From: Stramenopiles sp. TOSAG23-2
Lineage: Eukaryota; Sar
DNA length: 15,655 nt
Reading direction: 5' to 3'
Assembly: GCA_900128395.1 (NCBI GenBank)
Contig: LT649701.1
Span: 1 to 15,655, forward strand
Below, piece after piece: positions 1 through 6,473 of this stretch (its first letter is position 1; every line of letters starts with the position of its first letter). The notes below the pieces were generated by a model, which saw only the letters and a list, made by a program, of their open reading frames with translations, did no database searches and was not told the origin of the DNA. The translations under genes were made by a program, and so were the position numbers.

Positions 1-49
1 TTAAATATTTTTTTCAAAGCTTCTACTTTTTTGGTTGCATTTTCTTTTT
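1..49. repeat. Inverted copy of 997-1045 at window start (probable chimera)
   Basis: Read as reverse complement, these 49 bases are identical to 997-1045 in the coiled-coil part of the CCDC93 gene. The match continues, with one mismatch at position 50, through 58 (against 988-996). Positions 51-58 are also real CCDC93 coding sequence, so the T-rich stretch TTTTTTCG is probably the microhomology at which two molecules were joined. An unspliced upstream exon or intron is a poor alternative: the frame is open here but encodes a Phe-rich string with no resemblance to CCDC93, while family similarity begins abruptly at about 51. Confidence 0.9.
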
Positions 50-50
50 A

Positions 51-1853
51 TTTTTTCGTGCTTCCATTACCAAATTATCTTTATTTGACCGTGTTATTGG
101 TGGTTTATGTTGGTGTATAACATCAAGTGGTGTAGCAGTAGATGTCGATATATTGTTTCGTGAAAATATGGATATTGGACAAAAAGTCATTTTGTCTGAA
201 TCGGTTGTAGAAGCATGCCGTGAGATGAAGTGCCCATATCCATTACAAGCGAATCAGATATCGCAATGCAATGACTTTGGCGCCTTGCTTCCAGTGATTA
301 CTTTTTTATGTGATGCAGTTATTAAATGGCGTATGTTAACTGGTGATACAACACGTATTTATTCTGAAATGGAATTCTCTTCAAAAGGATATACATTTCC
401 AGAGGAAAATTACAATTTGGAAAAATCGTTTTTGGATAAAGTATTAAATCGTTACACACCGAATAGAGTCATGCGATATTCACAAGACAATTGGACCGGT
501 TCAAGGGAAGAGGAAGAAGCACGTGTACAATCATGTTTATTGGAATATGGTGAAAAATTTAAACGTAAAAAATTATCAAAAGATGATGAAGAGAAATTAA
601 ATGTAGTAGCAAATGCCACCGGTGGTTCATCCCCTGGCAAAGGTAACCGTGGTGGAAGACTTGCCGGATTTGAAAAGGAATATGCAAGGATGCAACGTTT
701 AGCAGAAAAAGAAGAAGAAGAAAGAGCAAAAACGATGGAATCGAGAGAGAAAGAATTATTACAACAAATGTCTGCTGTGGGTGGGAAAGGGTCGAAAATT
801 AAAGCAAGTGGTGTAGCTGGAATTGTTGCACAAAACAGTGATTTAATACGTAGTGCAGCTGCAAATTTAGCAAAAGTAGAAGAAGATTTGCATCTAGGAG
901 AGAATAATGTAGAAGCAAATTCTGCGAAAGGGTTAGAAATGGCACATCAGCGAAAAGTAGATGCGTTAAAGAAAAAGATTGAAGCAGCGAAAAAAGAAAA
1001 AGAAAATGCAACCAAAAAAGTAGAAGCTTTGAAAAAAATATTTAAAGATGCCAAAGGTGCATTAGAAGACAAAGTGAAATATGTGAAAAAGGTTATAGCA
1101 AAAACAAAAGAGTTGGAAAGTATGGAAGGAAAAGCAGAGTTCCAAGAACATTTACAAACATTGAAAGAGTTGATACGTTTAAATGAAACGTTAAAAAGCA
1201 AAGAAAAGGCATTTAAAGCAGCATGTGTCAAACAACGTGAAGTTATATTGCAGAAAAAAAGTGAAATGGAAGATTCAACTTCAAAATCAGAGGATTCCAA
1301 ACGATTAAATGAAATCGATACGATGTATGATGGTGTCAAAAAGAAATATGATAAGATTAGACAATTATTAGCAAAGAAAAATCAACATATTTCCATGGTC
1401 GCAAGGCAAATTGATGATGTTCCTACACGTACGGAATTGATTCAATATGAGCGTAGATTTGTTGAATTATACCAACAAGTTGATAGTAAATTGGAAGAAA
1501 ATAGGAAATATTATGATTATTATAATACACAACAACGTATCTATCAGTTTTTATCAAAAGAAGCTGAAATGTTACAATCCATTAATGATACTTTTTTAGA
1601 AGGTATGAGAACAAAAAGTAATCAAAAAGATTTCTTGGAACAAATGGAAAGTCTGATTGGTGGTATTGAACGAACGAAAGAAAGTCAAGAAAAAATGCTA
1701 GGAACTGTAAAGGGAAAATTTGAATCCAATTCTAAAAAACATCAAAAATTAGTAGAAAAACAACGTGCATATTTCAAAGCTGTGAAAGATTTCCAAGTTG
1801 CATGTGATAAAAATGAACTGTTAGAAGAACAATTAGAAGAATTGGTTGGGTAA
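51..1853 (+). CDS. CCDC93: CCDC93-like coiled-coil protein, 5'-partial
   Basis: CCDC93 homologue. In known organisms CCDC93 pairs with CCDC22 and COMMD proteins in the CCC/Commander complex, which works with WASH and retriever to recycle membrane proteins from endosomes. About 600 residues are visible, against roughly 630 in the human protein. Numbering from the codon at 51: residues 1-34 (FFRASITKL, then FDRVIGG, WCIT, DVDI) match the conserved N-terminal calponin-homology-like domain without gaps by my recollection of the family. The conserved LLEYG lies near 162 and GVAGIVAQNS near 254. Long coiled coils follow, with the family block PTRTELIQYERRF near 458 and EKQRAYFKAVKDF near 569. The ATG at 168 and TTG at 153 are internal, not starts; the true start and roughly 40 residues are lost to the chimeric left end. 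The stop is TAA at 1851, and an AATAAA lies near 1931. No intron is evident. Confidence 0.9.
   Translation, partial: FFRASITKLSLFDRVIGGLCWCITSSGVAVDVDILFRENMDIGQKVILSESVVEACREMKCPYPLQANQISQCNDFGALLPVITFLCDAVIKWRMLTGDTTRIYSEMEFSSKGYTFPEENYNLEKSFLDKVLNRYTPNRVMRYSQDNWTGSREEEEARVQSCLLEYGEKFKRKKLSKDDEEKLNVVANATGGSSPGKGNRGGRLAGFEKEYARMQRLAEKEEEERAKTMESREKELLQQMSAVGGKGSKIKASGVAGIVAQNSDLIRSAAANLAKVEEDLHLGENNVEANSAKGLEMAHQRKVDALKKKIEAAKKEKENATKKVEALKKIFKDAKGALEDKVKYVKKVIAKTKELESMEGKAEFQEHLQTLKELIRLNETLKSKEKAFKAACVKQREVILQKKSEMEDSTSKSEDSKRLNEIDTMYDGVKKKYDKIRQLLAKKNQHISMVARQIDDVPTRTELIQYERRFVELYQQVDSKLEENRKYYDYYNTQQRIYQFLSKEAEMLQSINDTFLEGMRTKSNQKDFLEQMESLIGGIERTKESQEKMLGTVKGKFESNSKKHQKLVEKQRAYFKAVKDFQVACDKNELLEEQLEELVG
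997..1045. repeat. Source segment of the window-start inverted copy
   Basis: Part of the CCDC93 coiled-coil coding sequence. Its reverse complement reappears exactly at 1-49. This copy is in an uninterrupted, family-consistent frame, so it is the authentic one. Confidence 0.9.
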
Positions 1854-2017
1854 AAATATTCGTGTATCATACTTCTTCGTATTTTTTTTAGGGAAAAAGA
1901 TAAGAGATTGAGAGATATTTTTTAAAAAAACAATAAATTACGCACGATGTGTGACCTTTTGCACTTTATTTTATATTTATAAAATTACATTTTATGACGG
2001 CGGCACTGCGCGTAACC

Positions 2018-2076
2018 AAAAAAAAAAAAAGGATTTCAAAATGTCTTGCTCAGAACACACCAGGAGAATGAAATCC
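2018..2076 (-). other. Hairpin followed by T13 on the minus strand
   Basis: GGATTTCA at 2031-2038 is the exact reverse complement of TGAAATCC at 2069-2076, leaving a 30-base loop. It is flanked on the plus-strand left by 13 consecutive A at 2018-2030. Read on the minus strand this is an 8-bp stem followed directly by T13, the layout of an RNA polymerase III transcript end. I do not recognise a pol III gene family upstream, and an 8-bp stem with a long loop can arise by chance. Confidence 0.25.
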
Positions 2077-2094
2077 AGTGGTCGATCGTCCGCC

Positions 2095-2274
2095 TTAGTA
2101 GTCCATCTCCGTAAGGAATTGTCCCACAAGTCTGTCACGCGTCATCCGAGAAGACTCTAATTTATCATCAGTCCTTAAAAGTTTGTATCTTGACTTTAAG
2201 AAAAGCAAGAAGATGATTATACTACAGAAAAGATCCTGATTAAGTATAGTCACTAAAAGTGGCAAAAATTTCAT
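2095..2274 (-). CDS. Short ORF, 59 aa, doubtful
   Basis: An ATG-initiated 59-codon frame on the minus strand, ending in TAA at 2095. The first 27 residues are strongly hydrophobic (MKFLPLLVTI...IIIFLLFL), like a signal anchor; the rest is charged (SSRMTRDRLVGQFLTEMDY). Beyond the stop the same frame continues with GGRSTTGFHSPGVF before the next stop. It lies partly in a GC-richer patch with codons that look more coding-like than its surroundings. No family is recognised. It may be a true small gene, the last exon of a broken gene, or chance. Confidence 0.2.
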   Translation of the reverse strand: MKFLPLLVTILNQDLFCSIIIFLLFLKSRYKLLRTDDKLESSRMTRDRLVGQFLTEMDY

Positions 2275-2473
2275 ATATATATAAATACATCAAAATTCAA
2301 TGGTATGTCCATAGTAAGTTGTGTATTACATGAAGACAGCACTAGCTGAGCTAGCATTTCCCGGCCTCTATTCCGCCTGTATAAAATTAGTACTGGTATA
2401 GCACCGACATAGAAATAGGTATGTTTTACATTTTTAAGTATAATTATCATATATACTAATATACAAAATAGTT

Positions 2474-2599
2474 TTACTTACCTAAAAATAATAAAAACTC
2501 AGCAGCAGCGACTTCACATCTCCCCGGATTATCTCTTGGTGGATCTCCAGGATATTCTCCCAGCCCAGATCTCCCAGATATCATCTGGGATCTCACCAT
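2474..2599 (-). CDS. Possible small exon or ORF in a repeat-rich patch, doubtful
   Basis: A 41-codon ATG-to-TAA frame (MVRSQMISGR..., then GDPPRDNPGRCEVAAAEF) in the most GC-rich intergenic patch. Its end reads TTTTTAG|GTAAGTAA, a consensus 5' splice donor, and about 85 bases further along the minus strand TTTTATACAG is a fair acceptor that would add a few codons (GGIEAGKC) before TAG. The DNA is built from recurring AGAT units (GGAGAT, GGGAGAT), so the frame may only be a translation of a simple repeat. No homologue is recognised. Confidence 0.18.
   Translation of the reverse strand: MVRSQMISGRSGLGEYPGDPPRDNPGRCEVAAAEFLLFLGK
2519..2599. repeat. Degenerate ATCTCC/GGAGAT repeat with palindrome
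   Basis: The plus strand shows recurring ATCTC units at about 2519, 2531, 2543, 2569 and 2590, plus CTCCCAG twice. TCCCAGAT at 2572-2579 pairs exactly with ATCTGGGA at 2583-2590 around a 3-base loop, and TGGTGGATC near 2538 can pair with GATCTCACCA at the other end. The composition differs sharply from the AT-rich flanks. This could be a degenerate satellite, mobile-element remnant or structured RNA. Confidence 0.45.
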
Positions 2600-2636
2600 A
2601 ATTAAAATATATGAATATATATATATATACATACAG

Positions 2637-2687
2637 ATGGAGAGAGTAAAAGAAAGAGATGCATTTATATTTCCAACTAATTATTAA
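2637..2687 (+). promoter_or_regulatory. Upstream ORF in SHQ1 leader (16 codons)
   Basis: An ATG (context CAGATGG) opens a 16-residue frame (MERVKERDAFIFPTNY) that closes with TAA 42 bases before the SHQ1 ATG, in the same frame as SHQ1. If the transcript begins upstream of it, it could dampen SHQ1 translation. The preceding bases TACAG could instead be a 3' splice site. Transcription start is unknown. Confidence 0.3.
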
Positions 2688-2729
2688 TACGAATTATATA
2701 ACAAGAATAATAATAGAAACAATAATAAC

Positions 2730-4286
2730 ATGACAACACCACGTTTTAAAATATCGCAAGATAAAGAATATATCTACATCGATATCAATGTGCCATATAT
2801 ACGTATATCAAATTGTGATTTTTATATTGAGGAAACACTTTTTTCATTTTATTGTAAACCATATTTTTTAAAGTTACATTTGCCAAAACCTATCGTAGAT
2901 GATGACCGCGCAAAAGCTGTTTATAATTTAGAAGAAGATAATGGTACAATACATGTTACAGCACCAAAAAAAACTCCTGGTGAACATTTTGAAGATTTAC
3001 AAATGCTTACAAAATTATTAAGTAAATCATCAACATTAAATATAGTAGATAATGCTAATAAATTAAAAAATGTACAAGGTAGAAATTTAATTGAAGTTAT
3101 ATCAAGCTCAAGAAATGAAGAAGAGGAGGAGGAGGATAATAAACATGGTAAAATTGCGGACGATAATAATAATAATGATAACAAGAAAAATAGCAATATT
3201 GTAAAACAAAATAATGCAGATGCATCTGCTACTGCAGTAACTACGCCATCCATTCTTCTTTTGAATAAAGACAATGATGGAAATGCAAATAATAATAATC
3301 CAACAATGGAAGAATTAACAAAGTCAATTAATAATATTACATTAAAAACGACAATTACATATGGTTTCAATAATAGATTTTCTAATTTTTTCACTGGTTT
3401 ACGTGATGAACTTGTAGAAATTATTGAATTGACAGAGCCAGATAAAATTCCTATAAAACAACGATCGGTATTACGAATTGAAAAGGAAGAAGAAACGTTT
3501 GATTTGGAACGATATGCTGGAGATTATGCATATGGAAAAGAAGATCCAATATATAAAGAAGCGATGCGTATGAAACCATTTTGGATAGCAAAGAAAAAAA
3601 AAGAAATGAAAGAAGATAAAAAGAAATCCATGAAAAACGAAGATAATTCAAATGATCATAATAATAAGAAAGAAGCGAATGACGACGATGAAAAAGAAAA
3701 ACAAGAAGAATTTAATGAAACTGAACGAGAAATATTGATTCGTTTACCACGACGTGAATATTTAATAAATGAAAATGAAGAAACTTATAAATTATTGTGT
3801 GGCTTGGCAAGTATTTTATATGGATTTGCATATGATTTTAGATTGGTAAATGGTGAACCAAATGTTGAGTCAAGTTGGACTATATCTACATTGAGTCCTT
3901 TGTTATCATGGCTAGATGACTGTAATAATAATATCGAGCAAATGTTGATATCGTGTATGCGACGTAGTTTAATATATCCATATTTACGCTCATATGAATT
4001 ATCAAAAATGATTGTTAAAGATGTTGTTGCAATATTTCAACTAGGCAAACATACGGTATTACAAACCCTTTTGAAAATTTATAAAATATATGAAAAAAGC
4101 GAAACAAAATATATGATCAATAAATTATTTATTGAAGATTATTGTGTATGGGTACAAACTATTAACGATGATATAATTAAAGGTTTTGCAAAAGAAATTC
4201 AAAAAGTTGATATAAATAAATCAAAATTAGATTTAGAATTGGAATATATTGAAGAGCAAGTAAATGAACAACTTCAACAAAGTTGA
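2730..4286 (+). CDS. SHQ1: SHQ1, H/ACA snoRNP assembly chaperone
   Basis: SHQ1 homologue, 518 residues (yeast about 507, human about 577). SHQ1 holds the pseudouridine synthase dyskerin/Cbf5 before H/ACA RNP assembly by mimicking RNA, and is released with help of the R2TP complex. Residues 1-100 form the CS (Hsp20-like) domain: it opens with TPRFKISQDKEYIYI and carries YYCKPYFLKLHLP-type and DDR...AVY blocks, ending FEDLQMLTKLL. Residues 115-205 are a low-complexity linker (EEEEEED, DNNNND, NANNNN), probably lineage-specific. Residues 212-510 form the helical SHQ1 domain, with GFNNRFSNFF, LPRREYL near 339, ESSWTISTLSPLL near 380 and RRSLIYPYLRSYEL near 411. That domain is interrupted at 288-330 by a Lys/Asp/Glu/Asn insertion. 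The ATG has A at -3. The stop is TGA. Confidence 0.95.
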   Translation: MTTPRFKISQDKEYIYIDINVPYIRISNCDFYIEETLFSFYCKPYFLKLHLPKPIVDDDRAKAVYNLEEDNGTIHVTAPKKTPGEHFEDLQMLTKLLSKSSTLNIVDNANKLKNVQGRNLIEVISSSRNEEEEEEDNKHGKIADDNNNNDNKKNSNIVKQNNADASATAVTTPSILLLNKDNDGNANNNNPTMEELTKSINNITLKTTITYGFNNRFSNFFTGLRDELVEIIELTEPDKIPIKQRSVLRIEKEEETFDLERYAGDYAYGKEDPIYKEAMRMKPFWIAKKKKEMKEDKKKSMKNEDNSNDHNNKKEANDDDEKEKQEEFNETEREILIRLPRREYLINENEETYKLLCGLASILYGFAYDFRLVNGEPNVESSWTISTLSPLLSWLDDCNNNIEQMLISCMRRSLIYPYLRSYELSKMIVKDVVAIFQLGKHTVLQTLLKIYKIYEKSETKYMINKLFIEDYCVWVQTINDDIIKGFAKEIQKVDINKSKLDLELEYIEEQVNEQLQQS

Positions 4287-4429
4287 ATATTTTATATTTT
4301 TTTACACGAAAGAGCGTATACGAAACGGTTCGTAAAATTAAAAGACCCAAAATATAAAAAAAAATACGCGTATATTTTTAATAAAAATAAAAAACCATAC
4401 TTTTCTTCGCTCCAGATTGGTACAAACGG
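4287..4429. other. Convergent 3' intergenic between SHQ1 and the RING gene
   Basis: Only 143 bases separate the two convergent stop codons, so the 3' UTRs probably abut or overlap. It holds an AATAAA near 4380 in SHQ1 sense and a small ACGAA-ACGG-TTCGT hairpin near 4319. No clear AATAAA is seen for the minus-strand gene. Confidence 0.6.
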
Positions 4430-5329
4430 TTAAGTTGTAAATAAAAAGCCCATTATAATTACTTCCAAATCAATCAAACGTTTGTTTAATTCTTCTAAAC
4501 AGTCAGTCTCATCAATCGTCCAAATATCTTCACTATTTACATCAGGCATTACAGTTGAACGACAATATGGGCATTCTTTATTCCGCTCTTTCCATTGTGT
4601 ATAACATGCTTTACAAAAAGCATGTGAACATTGTAATACAATTTCGATATCATTTTCCATACATATTATACACTCTTTATCATAATCCTCATCCTCTTCT
4701 TTTATGTTGTTATTACTACTATTATTAATTATTTCATCTTCTCCACCTCCACTACTTCTTTTTTTATCTAATCCAAATGGTATATCTACAACTTCTAGTA
4801 GTAAGACAAATATTTTATAAAAAGTTGCTACTGATACAAGAACATCACATGGTTTTCTTCGCAATGATGTATCAGTATTTAAGTCGTCTATATTTTTATG
4901 TATACCATCATTTTCATTTGATGTGGTAGTAGTAGTAGTAGTAGTAGTAGTAGCATTGGTATTTACCCCGTCGTCCTCGTTGTTGTTTGTTGTTGTTAAT
5001 GATTTTTTCTTATTATTATTATTCAACATATTTGTTTTATTATTATTATTGGTACTATTACTATTATTATTATTTGAATGATTTGGTACACCACCATTGA
5101 CTATGACTTGAACTTTTACATTATCGCCAAATCTCCATACTACAGGCAATAATTCTTTTGACACATTATTTTTCACTAGTAATTTAAATTGCAAAGTATT
5201 CAACTTAATAAAACAAGCATATGAATTTGCTTTTTTAACATCCTTTTTTAATTTCTCAAATGACTGCCACTGTCTATTTGCTTTTTGATTGATAACATTT
5301 GTTCTACCACTACCTGGTTGGTTGCCCAT
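4430..5329 (-). CDS. RNF141: RING-finger protein, RNF141-like, N-myristoylatable
   Basis: Probable E3 ubiquitin ligase of 299 residues, starting at the ATG at 5329. The frame is open 19 codons further to 5386, but that stretch is encoded by a GT microsatellite (HTHTH) and AT-rich leader. The internal start gives MGNQPGSGR, a good N-myristoylation motif, and RNF141 also begins MGQQ. Residues 20-80 resemble the N-terminal part of RNF141. Residues 84-143 are Asn and Thr runs (10 consecutive Thr), an insertion. VLVSVATFYKIFVLLLE near 163 is a conserved-looking helix. The C3HC4 RING is at C220-C256: CIIC, CSHAFCKAC, CPYC. After it comes DIWTIDE, matching a Trp-containing tail seen in RNF141. Ligase activity and membrane attachment are inferred from family. 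RING identity is near certain; the RNF141 assignment is likely. Confidence 0.75.
   Translation of the reverse strand: MGNQPGSGRTNVINQKANRQWQSFEKLKKDVKKANSYACFIKLNTLQFKLLVKNNVSKELLPVVWRFGDNVKVQVIVNGGVPNHSNNNNSNSTNNNNKTNMLNNNNKKKSLTTTNNNEDDGVNTNATTTTTTTTTTSNENDGIHKNIDDLNTDTSLRRKPCDVLVSVATFYKIFVLLLEVVDIPFGLDKKRSSGGGEDEIINNSSNNNIKEEDEDYDKECIICMENDIEIVLQCSHAFCKACYTQWKERNKECPYCRSTVMPDVNSEDIWTIDETDCLEELNKRLIDLEVIIMGFLFTT
4926..4953. repeat. (GTA)n trinucleotide repeat in coding sequence
   Basis: Nine tandem GTA/TAG units. On the minus strand they encode most of the ten-threonine run of the RING protein (ACT codons). Adjacent ATT/GTT-rich tracts at about 4980-5080 encode the Asn runs. Length is probably polymorphic. 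Confidence 0.95.
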
Positions 5330-5345
5330 ATCAACAAAACATATA

Positions 5346-5360
5346 TGTGTGTGTGTGTGT
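5346..5360. repeat. (TG)n microsatellite
   Basis: Seven to eight TG units directly upstream of the RING-protein ATG, in its leader. It creates a spurious His-Thr extension of the open frame on the minus strand. Confidence 0.95.
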
Positions 5361-5530
5361 ATGAATAGATATAATCTATATATCAATTATTTACAATGTC
5401 TTGTGAAGATAAATCAATTATCTCTCTGTGTTTATAAAATGATCTACATCTCCCTGGGATTAATATATACTACTCATATTTTATTTTTAATAATAATAAT
5501 AAATAAATAAAGTCATGCTGCCTTATTATT

Positions 5531-5881
5531 ACTCGAGTGAAACTTGGCACCAAAACAGGTGCGACATTCCAATACTCTCTTTTTAAAGGTTTTTATAGTA
5601 CAAAAAAATATCATATAAACAAATATTATACAAGTTTAAAATTATTTATACATTTCGGATATATTGATATAAAAATAGACAATTAGTCTTTTAACCTTCT
5701 AAAGTGCGACATGTTCTGTCGAAATCAAACTATATCAGTGGATTTCAGTTTATTAAATGTTTCAAAATATGAAGGTATAATATTATATCTGTAATTTTTT
5801 TGCGGAAATTTGGTTTGTTTAGATATTTTTAGAAATTTTGGTAACCTATAAATTCCTCCAAGTGCCAAGTTTTTCCCGAGT
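5531..5881. mobile_element. Possible MITE-like element with 20-bp terminal inverted repeats
   Basis: ACTCGAGTGAAACTTGGCAC at 5531-5550 matches the reverse complement of 5862-5881 at 17 of 20 positions (differences at repeat positions 6, 8 and 9). The 351-bp interval is AT-rich with no coding capacity, the size and form of a miniature inverted-repeat element. No target-site duplication is evident at the edges (TT and TC flanks), so it could instead be a pair of oppositely facing regulatory elements for the divergent genes. Confidence 0.35.
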
Positions 5882-5937
5882 TCTTCGCTGCGCTCATATT
5901 TTAAGGTATGGGCTGTAGCAGGGAAGAACGAAGGGAA
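5873..5937. other. Long imperfect hairpin, possible structured RNA
   Basis: TTCCC (5873-5877) pairs with GGGAA (5933-5937); after an internal loop, GTTCTTCGCTGC (5880-5891) pairs with 5918-5929 with one mismatch; GCTCATA (5892-5898) pairs with TATGGGC (5907-5913) with one G-T wobble. The apical loop is 8 bases and there is a 4-base bulge (TGTA). The stem of about 24 pairs is GC-rich against its AT-rich surroundings, in contrast to trivial AT palindromes. No matching RNA family is recognised. Confidence 0.45.
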
Positions 5938-6473
5938 TCGAGTACCTTATTATATTATTATTCTTCCTATATCTATCTATAGGTGCATAGTAACTATAAT
6001 ATAGCGGTATTATAAATAAAAATGGATCTTTCTTTGTATAAGGTATATGTATATCATGTATGTTTTATACTTAATATCATAGTATTATTCCCTTCATTTA
6101 CAGTATATATATCTATGAGCATTTAGTCATTTAGTCTATTTTACTCCGTTCTCAGTTTACTTGTTCTTTGTTTAAAAATTATATTAACACCTTAATAACG
6201 TGAGGAGTATAAATTCAATAAAAACAACAAAACAACAACAACCGTTATTATTCCGTATCGCTTTAGACACAAATCAAAAAGAATATTTTATATATATCTA
6301 CATATAGGATGATACAGAGATAAAGGCAAGAAAGATAATAATATCAAGTTAATATCAACAATACAATCAATCAATATATATATATATTAATATCAATAAT
6401 ATATAAAAGTAATAACGGTGAAAAGAAAAGTATATACAAAATAAAACAATTGTCTTGATATTATTTTATAAAA

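Larger units (their letters stand above)
1854..2729. other. Intergenic region between CCDC93 and SHQ1
   Basis: An 876-bp gap between two genes on the same strand. The first 80 bases are CCDC93 3' sequence with a likely polyadenylation signal near 1931. There are two patches of higher GC, about 2000-2160 and 2335-2600, separated by AT-rich sequence. They contain short open frames on the minus strand, a hairpin beside an A13 run, a CTAGCT-G-AGCTAG palindrome near 2343 and an imperfect palindrome at 2572-2590. The last 130 bases are the SHQ1 leader with an AT microsatellite near 2615-2629. No tRNA, rRNA or snRNA was recognised by eye. Old mobile-element debris is possible. Confidence 0.6.
5330..6473. 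promoter_or_regulatory. Divergent intergenic region between RING and TPR genes
   Basis: The RING gene reads leftward and the TPR gene rightward from this 1.14-kb AT-rich stretch, so it must hold both promoters. It contains a GT microsatellite at 5346-5360, an AAT-rich tract at 5489-5511, the inverted-repeat pair at 5531-5550 and 5862-5881, the direct repeat GTGCGACAT at 5559 and 5704, and a long hairpin at 5873-5937. The last 250 bases are A-rich, typical of a 5' leader. No convincing TATA box or tRNA was identified against this background. No open frame of note beyond short chance ones. Confidence 0.6.

Noticed and set aside
3-152. Treating the open frame from position 3 as part of CCDC93
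   Set aside because: Positions 1-49 are a reverse-complement copy of 997-1045; only the codons from about 51 match the family.
947-1339. Minus-strand 130-codon frame within CCDC93
   Set aside because: Shadow of the coiled-coil coding sequence: Phe/Ser-rich antisense of Lys/Glu codons, no family.
1951-2160. A 69-codon plus-strand frame starting at a non-canonical codon
   Set aside because: It runs through the A13 tract (poly-Lys) and is Arg/Ser-rich without recognisable features; the opposite strand looks more coding-like.
2471-2600. U1 snRNA, because of ACTTACCT at 2476-2483
   Set aside because: The sequence after it has none of the U1 stem-loop I or Sm-site features; it is better read as a minus-strand GTAAGT.
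2921-3394. Minus-strand 157-codon frame within SHQ1
   Set aside because: Antisense shadow of the Asn/Asp/Glu linker; poly-Ser and poly-Leu are the expected complements.
5330-5386. Longer start for the RING protein at 5386
   Set aside because: The extra 19 residues come from a TG microsatellite and AT-rich leader; the internal MGNQ start gives a myristoylation motif and matches RNF141.
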